Shown: positions 14,945 through 27,685, counted from the first letter of the stretch. The stretch is 64,000 bases of DNA from Paracoccus salipaludis (GCF_002287065.1 NZ_NSJZ01000003.1:124001-188000), one strand, 5' to 3'. Notes: generated by a model not told the origin, from the letters alone. Numbers and translations are program-made.

Positions 14945-17080
14945 TCAGCCGCGCCGTTCGCGCACGATCCCCAGGATCTCGCGCGCGGCGGAGGGGATGT
15001 TCGTGCCCGGACCGAAGATCGCGGCCACGCCCGCGTCGCGCAGGAAGGCATAGTCCTGCTGAGGGATCACGCCGCCGCAGATGACGATGATGTCGTCCGC
15101 GCCCTGGGCCTTGAGCGCCTCGATCAGCTTCGGCGCCAGGGTCTTGTGCCCTGCGGCCTGCGAGGAGATCCCGACGATATGGACATCGTTGTCGATGGCG
15201 TCCTGCGCGGCTTCCTCGGGCGTCTGGAACAGCGGGCCCACGTCCACATCGAAGCCGATGTCGGCGAAGGCCGTGGCGATCACCTTGGCGCCGCGGTCGT
15301 GGCCGTCCTGGCCCATCTTGACGACCAGCATCCGCGGGCGGCGGCCTTCTTCCTCGGCAAAGGCTTCCACGTCGCGCTGGATCTGGGCGAACCCTTCGTC
15401 GCCCTCGTAGGCCGCGCCATAGACCCCGGCCAGGGTCTTCACCTCGGCCCGGTGGCGGCCGAAGACCTTTTCCATCGCCATGCTGATCTCTCCCACGGTT
15501 GCACGGGCGCGGGCGGCCTCGACCGCCGCTTCCAGCAGGTTGCCGCCCTCGCGCGCGCGACGTTCCACCTCGGCCAGCGCCGCGTCGCAGGCGGCCTGGT
15601 CGCGAGTGGCGCGGATGCGCTCCAGCCGCTCGATCTGGCTGCGGCGGACGGCCATGTTGTCGATGTCGAGGATGTCGATCGGGTCTTCCTTGTCCTTGCG
15701 GTACTTGTTGACGCCGACGATCACTTCCTCGCCCCGGTCGATCATGGCCTGCCGCCGGGCCGCCGTTTCCTCGATCCGCAGCTTGGGCTGTCCCGAGGCG
15801 ACGGCCTTGGTCATGCCGCCCATCGCCTCGACTTCCTCGATGATGGCCCAGGCCTTTTCAGCCAGTTCCGCCGTCAGGCTCTCGATGTAGTAGGACCCGG
15901 CCAGCGGATCGACGACATGGGTGATGCCGGTTTCCTCCTGCAGGATCAGCTGGGTGTTCCGCGCGATCCGGGCCGAGAAGTCCGTAGGCAGCGCGATCGC
16001 CTCGTCCAGCGCGTTGGTGTGCAGCGACTGGGTGCCGCCCAGCGCCGCGCTCATCGCCTCGTAGGCGGTGCGGATCACGTTGTTGTAGGGGTCCTGCTCC
16101 TGCAGCGACACGCCCGAGGTCTGACAATGCGTCCGCAGCATCAGGCTGGACGGCTTCTTCGCCCCGAACTCGGTCATGATCCGGTGCCACAGCAGACGGG
16201 CGGCGCGCAGCTTGGCGATCTCCATGAAGAAGTTCATGCCGATGGCGAAGAAGAAGCTGAGACGCCCGGCAAAGGCGTCCACGTCCATGCCCGCGGCGAT
16301 GGCCGCGCGGACATATTCCCGCCCGTCGGCCAGCGTATAGGCCAGTTCCTGCACCAGGTTCGCCCCGGCTTCCTGCATGTGATAGCCAGAAATCGAGATC
16401 GAGTTGAACTTGGGCATCTCGCGCGAGGTGTAGCCGATGATGTCCGCGATGATCCGCATCGAGGGCTCGGGCGGATAGATATAGGTGTTGCGGACCATGA
16501 ACTCCTTGAGGATGTCGTTCTGGATGGTCCCCGACAGCACCGATCGGTCGTGCCCCTGTTCCTCGCCCGCGACGATGAAGCTGGCGAGGATCGGGATCAC
16601 CGCGCCGTTCATGGTCATCGACACCGAGACCTTGTCCAGCGGGATGCCGTCGAACAGGATCTTCATGTCCTCGACGCTGTCGATGGCCACGCCCGCCTTG
16701 CCCACGTCGCCTTCGACACGCGGATGGTCGCTGTCATAGCCGCGGTGGGTCGCCAGGTCGAAGGCCACCGAGACGCCCTGCTGGCCTGCGGCAAGGTTGC
16801 GGCGGTAGAAGGCGTTCGACTCCTCGGCGGTCGAGAAGCCCGCGTATTGCCGGATCGTCCAGGGCCGGCCCGCGTACATCGTCGCGCGCGGGCCCCGGGT
16901 GAAGGGCGCGATGCCGGGAAGGGAGCCCATGTGGTCGAGCCCAGCCGTGTCCGCCTCGGTGTACAGCGGCTTGACGGTGATGCCTTCCAGCGTGTCCCAG
17001 TTCAGCGTGTCGGGATCGGCGCCCTTCAGTTCCTTCGACGCCAGCGCGCGCCATTGATCGAGGTCGGGGGTCCGGGTCAT
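14945..17080 (-). CDS. scpA: Methylmalonyl-CoA mutase, large subunit type
   Basis: A 711-residue adenosylcobalamin enzyme that turns methylmalonyl-CoA into succinyl-CoA, the last step of propionyl-CoA assimilation. The N-terminal TIM barrel holds [24 protein letters not shown] and [18 protein letters not shown]; the C-terminal B12 domain has DGHDRG near residue 592 (D-x-H-x-x-G, His being the cobalt ligand) and [10 protein letters not shown]. Such homodimeric forms are usual in alphaproteobacteria. ATG 17080 follows GGAAAGG. Divergent from DUF4174 with 45 bp between starts. pccA and pccB lie further upstream on the same strand, separated by unrelated-strand genes. Confidence 0.96.
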   Translation of the reverse strand: MTRTPDLDQWRALASKELKGADPDTLNWDTLEGITVKPLYTEADTAGLDHMGSLPGIAPFTRGPRATMYAGRPWTIRQYAGFSTAEESNAFYRRNLAAGQQGVSVAFDLATHRGYDSDHPRVEGDVGKAGVAIDSVEDMKILFDGIPLDKVSVSMTMNGAVIPILASFIVAGEEQGHDRSVLSGTIQNDILKEFMVRNTYIYPPEPSMRIIADIIGYTSREMPKFNSISISGYHMQEAGANLVQELAYTLADGREYVRAAIAAGMDVDAFAGRLSFFFAIGMNFFMEIAKLRAARLLWHRIMTEFGAKKPSSLMLRTHCQTSGVSLQEQDPYNNVIRTAYEAMSAALGGTQSLHTNALDEAIALPTDFSARIARNTQLILQEETGITHVVDPLAGSYYIESLTAELAEKAWAIIEEVEAMGGMTKAVASGQPKLRIEETAARRQAMIDRGEEVIVGVNKYRKDKEDPIDILDIDNMAVRRSQIERLERIRATRDQAACDAALAEVERRAREGGNLLEAAVEAARARATVGEISMAMEKVFGRHRAEVKTLAGVYGAAYEGDEGFAQIQRDVEAFAEEEGRRPRMLVVKMGQDGHDRGAKVIATAFADIGFDVDVGPLFQTPEEAAQDAIDNDVHIVGISSQAAGHKTLAPKLIEALKAQGADDIIVICGGVIPQQDYAFLRDAGVAAIFGPGTNIPSAAREILGIVRERRG

Positions 17081-17125
17081 CTCTTGGTCCTTTCCGATGC
17101 GACCGCAGTCGCTATATTCTGAAAC

Positions 17126-17677
17126 ATGAGGATCTTGCTGTCGAAGATGTCGGCCCTCGCGCTGGCCGTGACGGGCGCGCAGGCGCTTGCCATGGGTGGC
17201 CCGACGCCCCCGCCCGAGCCGGTGCGGGTCGAGCGCGCCGCCCCCGCGCGTCCCGCAACCGCCCAGGTCCCGCAAGCGGCTGCGGATACGCCGCCCGCCG
17301 GGCCCCGGCAGGTCGAGCTGGACATCCGCGCCGCAACCGAGGTCACGCCCGAGGCGCTGCTGTTCGATCGCAGGCCGGTCCTTGTCTTCGCCGACACGCC
17401 CGAGGAGCCTTCCTTTTCCACGCAGATGGATCTGCTGGCCCGCGATCCCGCCGCGATGGAGCGGAGGGACGTGACGGTCATCACGGACACCGACCCGGCA
17501 GCGGCGTCGGCCTGGCGGCAGCGGTTCAGGCCGCGGGGCTTTTCGCTGATCGTGCTGGATACGGACGGCACCGTGATCGACCGCAAGCCCTTTCCTTGGG
17601 ACACGCGCGAAATCGGCCGCGCCATCGACAAGACCCCCGTCCGGCGTGGAGAAACGCGGGCAAGCGGCGGCCGATAG
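17126..17677 (+). CDS. DUF4174 secreted protein
   Basis: A 183-residue exported protein. An N-terminal signal peptide ([22 protein letters not shown]) is followed by a Pro/Ala-rich linker up to about residue 60 and a DUF4174 domain. The domain ends in [42 protein letters not shown], the family core (positions 17520-17647). DUF4174 has a thioredoxin-like appearance, but no CxxC is present. Function is unknown. It is divergent from the mutase; a TATATT at 17113-17118 could be the -10 of its promoter. Confidence 0.8.
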   Translation: MRILLSKMSALALAVTGAQALAMGGPTPPPEPVRVERAAPARPATAQVPQAAADTPPAGPRQVELDIRAATEVTPEALLFDRRPVLVFADTPEEPSFSTQMDLLARDPAAMERRDVTVITDTDPAAASAWRQRFRPRGFSLIVLDTDGTVIDRKPFPWDTREIGRAIDKTPVRRGETRASGGR

Positions 17678-17773
17678 GCGTTGCGCGCGAATTCATTGCG
17701 GAACCGGGGCGGCGCAACTATCTTGATCTGCGAAGGATGCGCCGTGTCGCATCGCGCATGACAGGGCAGGGCC

Positions 17774-17956
17774 ATGGCCAAGGAAACCTCACCCCGCAAG
17801 ATCGACAGCCCGCCGTCCCCGCGGCGCGTCAAGCGGCCTGCCACGACGGACGAACTTGTCGAGCGCCTGCTGAATGCGCGCAACTCGAACGAGATCGCTG
17901 CGGTGATCGGTCTGCCTCCCATCACGGGCCTTTCGGGTCCGAAGGTCGCTTACTGA
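17774..17956 (+). CDS. Small conserved-looking protein, unknown
   Basis: A 60-residue basic protein not recognised. It starts MAKETSPRKIDSPPSPRRVKRPATTDELVERLLNARNSN and ends in a G/P-rich tail. A short helix, DELVERLLNARNSNEIAAVIGL, is preceded by a disordered basic part. GGGCAGGG before the ATG can act as ribosome site. Its end overlaps the convergent gene at 17922 by 35 bp, so one of the two may be mis-annotated. Same strand as DUF4174, 96 bp away. Confidence 0.5.
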   Translation: MAKETSPRKIDSPPSPRRVKRPATTDELVERLLNARNSNEIAAVIGLPPITGLSGPKVAY

Positions 17957-18603
17957 GCTTTTCCCGAAGCTGCGCCAGCTCGCCCGGCAGGGTGGCGGCG
18001 ATGCGTTCGGTTTCCCGCCGCTCGGCCGCGGCAAGCAGCGCCTGCACGGCGCCTTCCCCTCCATGCAGGCCCGCGCTCAGCACGATCATCGCGCGGCGGC
18101 CTGTGGCAAGCGTCTCGTCGTTCAGGATCAGGTAGTCCCGGAACATCTCGGTCGCACGCTCGGGCTGGTCCTTGGCATTGGCGCGGATGTCCTGCGCAAG
18201 CGCCGAGCGGACGGCCAGCAGGCGGTAATAGCGCACGACGGGGTCGATCGCCCATTCCGGCAGGATATGCACGTCCTCGACGATGGCGCGGAAGATGCGG
18301 TCATTGGCGTCATGAGGCAGGATCGGGACGTGCCGCCCTTGGACCAGCCGCGCAACCATGGCCTCGCGCGCGTCCGGTTCCTCCAGCGTCTGGCCTTCCA
18401 GAGCCGCCACATGGGCGCGGATCTCGGCCAGCAGCGCCCGCTGGATGTCGCCCACCCGTTCCTCGCGCAGCTGGCGGTCGCGGCGCCGCGACAGCGCGTG
18501 CGTCCAGAACCACCCGGCCGCGACCACGCCACCGCCCACCAGGGCAGTGACGAGGGCCGCGGCGACGCGGTCGTTCAGGAACAGCCCGCGCAGGTCCACC
18601 TGC

Positions 18604-18629
<26 letters not shown>
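17922..18629 (-). CDS. Membrane-anchored protein, unknown
   Basis: A protein of about 235 residues with one transmembrane helix near the N-terminus (RVAAALVTALVGGGVVAAGWFWTHAL) and a long, helical cytosolic part (RRRDRQLREERVGDIQRALLAEIRAHVAAL and so on). Not recognised beyond that. ATG 18629 overlaps the 3' end of pccA by 26 bp; a GTG at 18599 starting just past the pccA stop is also plausible. Tight linkage to pccA suggests co-transcription. Its role in propionate metabolism, if any, is unknown. Confidence 0.7.
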
Positions 18630-20661
<2,032 letters not shown>

Positions 20662-20688
20662 GCGTGTCCCTTGATGGCGCTGGATATG

Positions 20689-20722
20689 AAAAAGCCGCCC
20701 CGGTCGGTCAGACCGGGACGGC
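20689..20722 (-). terminator. Rho-independent terminator between lipoprotein gene and pccA
   Basis: Minus-strand stem GCCGTCCCGGTC / GACCGGGGCGGC (one G-U pair), 5-nt loop, then TTTTT. It ends 28 bp before the pccA start, so pccA either has a promoter inside or just past it, or relies on partial read-through. Confidence 0.85.
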
Positions 20723-20762
20723 GGAACAGGATCGGATGCGCGCGTCGTGCGCGCGGGTCAGC

Positions 20763-20984
20763 TTACTGGCAGAGCCGGACGTCGTCGCACAGCGCGCCGC
20801 CTGCGGCACCGATGGCCGCGCCCGCAAGACGGTCGCTGCCGCCCTTGCCGCGGACCTGCTGGACGACATAGCCCGCGCCCGCGCCGATGATGGCGCGGTC
20901 GGCGTCGGTGGGCTGGATGTTCTGGGTGCAGCCGGCCAGCAGGGCCGCGCTGATACCGCCAGCAATGAGAAGCTTCCGGGACAT
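20763..20984 (-). CDS. Small glycine-zipper lipoprotein (copy 1)
   Basis: A 73-residue lipoprotein with a lipobox LLAGC at 15-19 after a signal peptide. Past the lipid-bearing Cys it has IIGAGAGYVVQQVRG and LAGAAIGAAGGALCDDVRLCQ, a glycine-zipper segment that usually packs in membranes. It closely resembles the neighbour at 21114 in the GALCDDV ending and overall plan. GAAGGA before the ATG is the ribosome site. Function is unknown; it sits between the propionyl-CoA genes. Confidence 0.8.
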   Translation of the reverse strand: MSRKLLIAGGISAALLAGCTQNIQPTDADRAIIGAGAGYVVQQVRGKGGSDRLAGAAIGAAGGALCDDVRLCQ

Positions 20985-21113
20985 GGAATATCCTTCAACG
21001 AGTTGCCCGGAAGGGGCGCCGAGGTGATGTGCCCCTGCGCTGCGGCTTCCGGCCAGTTGGAATTTGAACCGTCTTGGCTGGCGATCAACGCCAGCCGACG
21101 GTCAGGGTTCCGA

Positions 21114-21347
21114 TCAGGGCGCGCAGACGCCCACGTCGTCGCACAGGGCGCCGCCGGCGGCACCGATGAGCGCACCGGTTGCGACTTTCTCATCCAGCGC
21201 CTTGGCGACGACGGCACCCGCGACCGCACCGCCCGCGGCACGCTGCGCGTCGGGCGAGATGCCGGTGCCGTAGCCGGGCTGGCAAGCCGCAACGGTGCCG
21301 ACGAGCAGCGCCGCGCCGCAAGCGCGGAGGATGAAGGATTTCTGCAT
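21114..21347 (-). CDS. Small glycine-zipper lipoprotein (copy 2)
   Basis: A 77-residue lipoprotein-like paralogue of the protein at 20763. The signal region is MQKSFILRACGAALLVGTVAAC with Cys22 as lipidation site; the mature part has AAGGAVAGAVVAKAL and LIGAAGGALCDDVGVCAP, matching copy 1 in GAAGGALCDDV. Between the two copies is a hairpin GGCTGGCG/CGCCAGCC (21076-21096) without a U-run. A promoter with a dyad in its spacer lies 58 bp upstream. Outer membrane or periplasmic location is likely. Confidence 0.8.
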   Translation of the reverse strand: MQKSFILRACGAALLVGTVAACQPGYGTGISPDAQRAAGGAVAGAVVAKALDEKVATGALIGAAGGALCDDVGVCAP

Positions 21348-21404
21348 GATATTCTGCCTGTATTCGTGGCCCGCGAGCGGGCGCGTGGTTTTGCGTGCGC
21401 GATC

Positions 21405-21432
21405 ACTATGACATCCCGCAACGGGAGGTCAA
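21405..21432 (-). promoter_or_regulatory. Candidate promoter of the lipoprotein pair
   Basis: Minus strand TTGACC (21432-21427), 16-nt spacer, CATAGT (21410-21405; 4 of 6 consensus). The spacer contains the perfect dyad TCCCG-CAA-CGGGA (21414-21426), a possible repressor or activator site. It lies 58 bp before the gene at 21114-21347. Confidence 0.5.
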
Positions 21433-21477
21433 ACTGACAAGCGGGTGATGGTGCGCACACAGGCATCATCCCGCGCA

Positions 21478-21876
21478 TCACTCATCTTCCTCGTCGAAGT
21501 CCTCGTCATCCCAGTGAAAATCCTCACTGGCGCCGGGCGCGAACAGTTCGGGGAAGTTGGCCTCGGCGCGCTTGAGATCGACGCGCAGCAGCTGTTCGTA
21601 GCTGGTGGGGTCCAGCTTGCCGACCGCCACGACCTCGCGTCCCAGAAGCCAGGACAGGCGCCCCGCGTCGAGGTTCCCGCGCTCGAAGGGCTCGTCGCCG
21701 AAATGTTCGATCAGCGCGGCCAGGAAGGCCGTGTCCGCGCGCCGGTCGCCGGCCGAGCGGTCGCGATAACGCTCGCGCGCCACAAGCTTGGTGGCACCCT
21801 TGGGGCTGGCGCGGCGGATGGTGAACTGGTGGTCGGTGGACGGAAGCCGTCCGGGAAAGCCGCGATGCTTCAGCAT
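21478..21876 (-). CDS. Hypothetical protein, acidic C-terminus
   Basis: A 132-residue protein I do not recognise by family name. The N-terminal third is basic (RGFPGRLPSTDHQFTIRRASPKGATKLVARERYRDR), the middle is helical (DTAFLAALIEHFG), and the tail is acidic (DFHWDDEDFDEEDE). It lies 78 bp from the 45-residue lipoprotein gene upstream and belongs to a set of small genes between pccB and pccA. Codon use is normal for the region. Confidence 0.65.
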   Translation of the reverse strand: MLKHRGFPGRLPSTDHQFTIRRASPKGATKLVARERYRDRSAGDRRADTAFLAALIEHFGDEPFERGNLDAGRLSWLLGREVVAVGKLDPTSYEQLLRVDLKRAEANFPELFAPGASEDFHWDDEDFDEEDE

Positions 21877-21954
21877 GATGCTTCGCCTTCCTTCACAAGG
21901 ACGCGAAGCGCCGCGGCGGCAGTGCGCGGACCCGAGGGCCCGCGCCGCAAGGCG

Positions 21955-22092
21955 TCAGTTGGCGCCGTACTTGCCCTGGAACACAGGCTCGGGGGCCACG
22001 GCGACCGGCGCAGGGGTCGGCTGCGGCTGCTGCTGCTGGCAGGCCGAGACGAGGCCGGCGAGAACCAGCGCGAGGGCGAGCTTTTTGGACAT
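21955..22092 (-). CDS. 45-residue Gln/Pro-rich lipoprotein
   Basis: A very short gene. Translation gives MSKKLALALVLAGLVSACQQQQ as signal peptide plus lipobox (VSAC, Cys18), followed by a short Q/P/A-rich mature part ending FQGKYGAN. CAGGAG sits 6 nt before the ATG. It is too short for most automatic gene calls. Downstream of DUF6497 on the same strand, by 181 bp. Similar tiny lipoproteins are found in Rhodobacterales beside propionyl-CoA carboxylase, an assignment from general knowledge that needs a search. Confidence 0.7.
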   Translation of the reverse strand: MSKKLALALVLAGLVSACQQQQPQPTPAPVAVAPEPVFQGKYGAN

Positions 22093-22273
22093 GAATGGCT
22101 CCTGTAAGGCGGGGTCTGATTGCCCCGGCTGCTCGATGAGCGGACCGCACCGTGCGGCCGCGGCGCGATGTTAGCGGCGGGGCCGGACAGGGGACAGGGC
22201 ACAGCCGAACCGCTGCACGCGCCATGTGGCAGGGTTGCATCAGGGCGGCTTGCGCCCGGATCATCGCAGGTCA

Positions 22274-23022
22274 TCACATCGGTTCCCACACGCAGGCGTC
22301 ACGGTTGGCGGGGATCATGAACCCCTCGAAAAGCTGGACAATCTCGGGGTCGAAGCTGCCGAAGGGACTGGGCGCCGAGGCCATCGAGATCACCACCTGC
22401 GACGGGCGCGGCGTCTGCCCGGCCAAGCGGGGCAGGGCGAAGTTCTCGCACAGCCAGACGATGTCGCGGTGCACAGGGTCCTGCATCAGGATGTCGGGCG
22501 CGGCCGGCAGGGCCATGTCCCCTCCCTCGGCGATGGCCGCATGGTCCTGACCCGCCTCGTCCAGGGGGCTGGCCTCGGCCCCTTCGGGCAGCGTCGCGTC
22601 GGGCGGGGCAAGCTCGGAGGGCAGGGGCGCGGCGTCCACGCCCTCTTCTCCGGGCAGCGGCTGGATCGACAGGCCCCCCATGTCCTCTCCGGGGACCTGC
22701 TGGATGACCAGATCGCCCAGCGCGCTGTCGAGTTCGGCCTGCTCCTCGGGCGTCAGCGGCGCCTCCTCGCCGAAGGGCTCGTCCAGCATCTCGAGGGGCA
22801 GCCCCTCGGCCATGTCCTCCTCGGAAACCGGAGGAACCAGCGCCGCCAGCGACGGCATGACAAAGCGGTAGCGCTGCACCAGTCCCAGCCCTGGAACACG
22901 GTCCGTCAGCTCTTCCTGCAGCCAGACCTCGGCGCCCGAAGGCACCGGGACCAGCGGCTGCGCGCCGTTCGCGGCCATGCCGGCCGCGGTCGAGGCAAGG
23001 AGAAGAGCGGCGGACAATGTCG

Positions 23023-23026
<4 letters not shown>
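22274..23026 (-). CDS. DUF6497-like secreted protein
   Basis: A 250-residue protein starting at GTG 23026, which overlaps the pccB stop by 4 bp. It begins with a signal peptide ([21 protein letters not shown]). A first domain carries [34 protein letters not shown]; an acidic, proline-rich linker of about 100 residues follows; the C-terminal domain has [35 protein letters not shown] and [18 protein letters not shown]. It matches DUF6497 by memory. Tight coupling to pccB implies co-expression but the function is unknown. Confidence 0.7.
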
Positions 23027-24555
<1,529 letters not shown>

Positions 24556-24626
24556 GCCGCCCCTCCGTCCATGTCTGGCGGGACAATAGGGAAAGCGAGG
24601 GATGACGCAAAGCGGAAAGGGGAAAG

Positions 24627-24634
24627 TTTGCAAA
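24627..24634. promoter_or_regulatory. TTTGCAAA palindrome upstream of pccB (candidate PccR/ScfR site)
   Basis: Perfect palindrome TTTGCAAA, 72 bp before the pccB start. TTTGCAAA repeats are the known binding element of PccR, a short-chain acyl-CoA regulator (ScfR family) of pcc genes in Rhodobacterales. The block GCAAAGCGG also occurs at 24607 and 24630. A second perfect half-site is not seen, so the site is partial. No such regulator gene is in the window. Confidence 0.55.
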
Positions 24635-24717
24635 GCGGTCTGTTAACGAGCGCCGATTGCCGCAAACCCGCAAACTCCGGCCGACGGGGGGCCTTGACGC
24701 GACCCTTGGCCGCCGTC

Positions 24718-25770
24718 ATGCCGTGGCTCATGGGACTGACGATCGACCTTGGCGCCCTTGTGGCGAACTGGAAGGCGCTGGCGGACCGCGCACCGGGCGC
24801 GCGCCCGGGCGCAGTCGTCAAGGCGGATGCCTATGGCCTTGGGGCGGCGCAGGTGGCGCCTGCGCTTCATGCAGCGGGCGCGCGCGACTTCTTCGTGGCG
24901 CAGGCCTCCGAGGGCAGGGCAATTCGCCCCCTTCTTGCGCCGGATGCCCGCATCTTCGTGCTGTCGGGGCACATGCCGGGACAGGACCTGACCGGGCTGA
25001 TCCCGGTGCTGAACAGCCCCGAGCAGTTCTTCCGGGACCGCGCCCTGCGGCCGCGCGCGCCGTTTGCGATCCAGCTCGACACCGGCATGAACCGGCTGGG
25101 CTTCGAGCCCGCCGAATGGGCCTCGATCCGCTCCGAGGCGCTGGGGGCGCGCACGGACGGGGGCACCGGCCCGGCGCTGGTCATGTCGCACCTGATGTGC
25201 GCCGACGAGCCCGGCCATCCGGCCAACGCCGCCCAGTTGCGCGCCTTCCGCGAGATGACCGAGGGTGTGAGTGCCCCCCGCTCGCTGGCGGCGACGGGCG
25301 GCATCCTGCTGGGCGACGACTATCACTTCGACGTGACGCGCCCCGGCATCGGCCTTTACGGTGCCGATCCCTTCCAGGAGGCGCGCCCGGTGGTCACCCT
25401 TGCGCTGGAGGTGATCCAGACCCGCAGCGTCGCGGCGGGCGAGGCGGTGGGCTACGGCTGCACCTGGACCGCGCCGCGTCCTTCCCGGATCGCCACGGTC
25501 TCGGCCGGCTATGCGGACGGGCTGCCGCGTGCGCTTTCCGGCAAGGGGCTGGTCCTGTGGGCCGGGGACCGCGGCGCGCCGGTCGTGGGCCGCGTCTCGA
25601 TGGACCTCATCACGGTCGATGTGACCGACCTGCCGGATGTGCCGGACAGGCTCGAGATCCTGAACGCCCGGCAGGGCGTGGACGATCTTGCGCGCCTGGC
25701 CGGAACCATCGGCTATGAGATCCTGACGTCGCTGGGCTCGCGCTATCCGCGCGACTACCGGCCGGCTTAA
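24718..25770 (+). CDS. alr: Alanine racemase
   Basis: A PLP-dependent racemase of about 350 residues making D-alanine for cell wall synthesis. AVVKADAYGLG at 32-42 (Lys35 as PLP site) is the family signature, IQLDTGMNRLGF follows, and RPGIGLYGADPF and SAGYADGLPRAL carry cofactor and catalytic tyrosine residues. The start at 24718 gives MPWLMGLTIDLGALVANWKAL; ATG 24730 and TTG 24694 are alternatives and none has a strong ribosome site. Divergent from pccB. The upstream open frame over pccB is a shadow. Confidence 0.95.
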   Translation: MPWLMGLTIDLGALVANWKALADRAPGARPGAVVKADAYGLGAAQVAPALHAAGARDFFVAQASEGRAIRPLLAPDARIFVLSGHMPGQDLTGLIPVLNSPEQFFRDRALRPRAPFAIQLDTGMNRLGFEPAEWASIRSEALGARTDGGTGPALVMSHLMCADEPGHPANAAQLRAFREMTEGVSAPRSLAATGGILLGDDYHFDVTRPGIGLYGADPFQEARPVVTLALEVIQTRSVAAGEAVGYGCTWTAPRPSRIATVSAGYADGLPRALSGKGLVLWAGDRGAPVVGRVSMDLITVDVTDLPDVPDRLEILNARQGVDDLARLAGTIGYEILTSLGSRYPRDYRPA

Positions 25771-25831
25771 CCTTCGGTTAGGGCACCCATGCTACCGCTT
25801 CTCCTGTCCCATCGCCCCAGGAGGATTCGGC

Positions 25832-26167
25832 ATGGCTTACGCGACCATCGACTTTCACAATCCCCGCACCGGGGCGCTGAAGCAGGCGCCGGTCGGGTTT
25901 TCCTGGACGACGCTGTTCTTCGGCTTTTTCCCGGCCTTGTTCCGGGGGCACTGGACCGGGGCGCTGATCATTTTCCTGATCGGCTGGCTCACCCTGGGTT
26001 TGGCGCAGCTGGTCTTCGCCTTCATCTACAACAGGATGTATGTGAAGCACCTGTTGGGCGAGGGTTTCAAGCTTTCCAGTTCCTCCTCCGACACGGCCGA
26101 CCTGTCGCGCCGCCTGCGGATCGAGCTGCCCCTTGACCCGAGCCGCGCCCAATCCGTTCCGGCCTGA
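25832..26167 (+). CDS. Small membrane protein, HrgC-like
   Basis: A 111-residue protein with two hydrophobic stretches, FSWTTLFFGFFPALFRGHW and ALIIFLIGWLTLGLAQLVFAFIYN, followed by the motif YNRMYVKHLLGEGFKL. This W-x-x-LFFGFFPALFRG pattern is seen in small DUF/HrgC-type membrane proteins. The C-terminal 35 bp overlap the TTG start of mlaE. AGGAGGATTCGGC precedes the ATG, a strong ribosome site. Function unknown; it may simply be co-transcribed with the ABC genes. Confidence 0.72.
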   Translation: MAYATIDFHNPRTGALKQAPVGFSWTTLFFGFFPALFRGHWTGALIIFLIGWLTLGLAQLVFAFIYNRMYVKHLLGEGFKLSSSSSDTADLSRRLRIELPLDPSRAQSVPA

Positions 26168-26924
26168 CCCGGTCCGCGCCACCGGCCGCGCCACGCTTGC
26201 CCTGCTGCGCGGCATCGGCGCGGTCGCCATCTTCGCCGCGCGTGGGCTCGCCGCGCCGGGCTTCTCGCCCCGGCTGCTGGCCGAGCAGCTGCTGCGCATC
26301 GGCTGGCTGTCCTTGCCGGTCGTGGGTCTGACGGCGCTGTTCACGGGCGCCGCGCTGGCCCTGCAGATCAACGCGGGCGGCGAAAGGTTCCAGGCCGGCG
26401 ATGTCGTCCCCGCCATCGTGGCGATCGGCATGGTGCGGGAACTCGGGCCGGTTCTGGGCGGGCTGATGGTGGCGGCGCGGGTGGCGTCGTCGATCGCGGC
26501 CGAGATCGGGTCCATGCGCGTGACGGAACAGATCGACGCGCTGGTGACGCTGTCCACCGACCCGATGGGCTGGCTGGTGACGCCGCGGCTGTGGGCGGCG
26601 ATCCTGTCGGTGCCGGTCCTCGTGGGCGTGGGCGACACCATCGGCATCATGGGCGGCTGGCTGATCGGAACGACGACGCTGGGCTTCACCTCGCAGGCCT
26701 ATCTGGCGAACTCCTGGGCCTATCTCGAAACCTGGGACGTGGTTTCGGGGCTGTTGAAGGGCGCGGCCTTCGGCGGGATCGTGGCGCTGGCGGGCTGCTG
26801 GTTCGGCATGAACGCGGGGCGCGGCGCGGCGGGGGTGGGGCGCGCGACGACGAATGCGGTCGTGGCCGCTTCGGTCGGCATTCTCGCGGCGAACTTCATC
26901 CTCACGGGGCTGTTCTTCACATGA
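26133..26924 (+). CDS. mlaE: MlaE-type ABC transporter permease
   Basis: A 263-residue permease of the MlaE/YrbE family for phospholipid transport across the envelope. It has about five or six membrane segments; the family stretches GLTALFTGAALALQINAGGERF, IVAIGMVRELGPVLGGLMVAARVASSIAAEIGSMRVTEQIDALVTLSTDPM and GFTSQAYLANSW are clear. Start is TTG 26133, the only start upstream of the conserved part; it overlaps the previous gene by 35 bp. The stop overlaps mlaF's ATG by 4 bp (ATGA). No MlaD substrate-binding gene is adjacent. Confidence 0.9.
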   Translation: MTRAAPNPFRPDPVRATGRATLALLRGIGAVAIFAARGLAAPGFSPRLLAEQLLRIGWLSLPVVGLTALFTGAALALQINAGGERFQAGDVVPAIVAIGMVRELGPVLGGLMVAARVASSIAAEIGSMRVTEQIDALVTLSTDPMGWLVTPRLWAAILSVPVLVGVGDTIGIMGGWLIGTTTLGFTSQAYLANSWAYLETWDVVSGLLKGAAFGGIVALAGCWFGMNAGRGAAGVGRATTNAVVAASVGILAANFILTGLFFT

Positions 26925-27685
26925 GCGCGCCGGTGATCGAGACGCGCGGGCTGTCCAAGTCCTTCGGCGCTCACAAGGTGCTGGACGGCGTGCACTTGGG
27001 CGTCGCGCGGGGCGAGAGCCTTGTCGTGATCGGCGGCTCGGGTACCGGCAAATCGGTGCTGCTGCGCACGATCCTGGGGCTGGAAAGCGCCGACGCGGGC
27101 GAGGTTCTGCTTGACGGCGAGGCTGCCTCGCCGGCCGTGCGCGCCCGCTTCATGCGCGACTTCGGAATGCTGTTCCAGAATGCCGCGCTGTTCGACAGCC
27201 TGCCGGTCTGGCGCAACGTGGCCTTTCGGCTGCTGCGGGTTATGCCCGCCAGGCAGGCCCGCGCCCGTGCGGTCGAAAGGCTGGCCCGCGTGGGTCTTGG
27301 CCCCGAGGTCGCGGACCGGATGCCCGCCGACCTGTCGGGGGGCATGCGCAAGCGCGTGGGCCTTGCCCGCGCCATCGCGGCCGATCCCAGCGTTATCTTC
27401 TTCGATGAGCCCACGACCGGCCTCGATCCCCAGCGCGCCGCCGCGATCAACCTCCTGATCCGCGGCATCGTGACCGAGGCGGGGGCGACGGCCATCACCA
27501 TCACCCATGACATGACCAGCGTGCGCACCATTGCCGACCGCGTGGCGCTGCTGGATCAGGGCCGGGTCCGCTGGCAGGGGTCCGTGGCGCAGATGGACGA
27601 GGCTTTCGACCCGATGCTGCGCGCCTTCGTGCGGGGCGAGCCGCTTGACTGGGGGCCGCTCGCCGGCCAGGGGCGGCAAGGGTGA
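26921..27685 (+). CDS. mlaF: MlaF-type ABC transporter ATPase
   Basis: A 254-residue ABC ATPase that powers MlaE. Walker A is GGSGTGKS at 38-45, the signature is LSGGMRKRVGLARA, and Walker B is VIFFDEPTTGLDP, followed by THDM as H-loop. The GLGPEVADRMPADLSGGM stretch is typical of MlaF. It overlaps mlaE and is followed by two hairpins and phoH. Without mlaD/B/C nearby, the rest of the complex must be encoded elsewhere. Confidence 0.93.
   Translation: MSAPVIETRGLSKSFGAHKVLDGVHLGVARGESLVVIGGSGTGKSVLLRTILGLESADAGEVLLDGEAASPAVRARFMRDFGMLFQNAALFDSLPVWRNVAFRLLRVMPARQARARAVERLARVGLGPEVADRMPADLSGGMRKRVGLARAIAADPSVIFFDEPTTGLDPQRAAAINLLIRGIVTEAGATAITITHDMTSVRTIADRVALLDQGRVRWQGSVAQMDEAFDPMLRAFVRGEPLDWGPLAGQGRQG

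Noticed and set aside
14018..17122. 1034-residue open frame on the plus strand across the mutase gene
   Set aside because: It lies antisense to a well-conserved mutase. The translation is rich in H, R, G and D with no domain, as expected from the mirror frame of a GC-rich gene.
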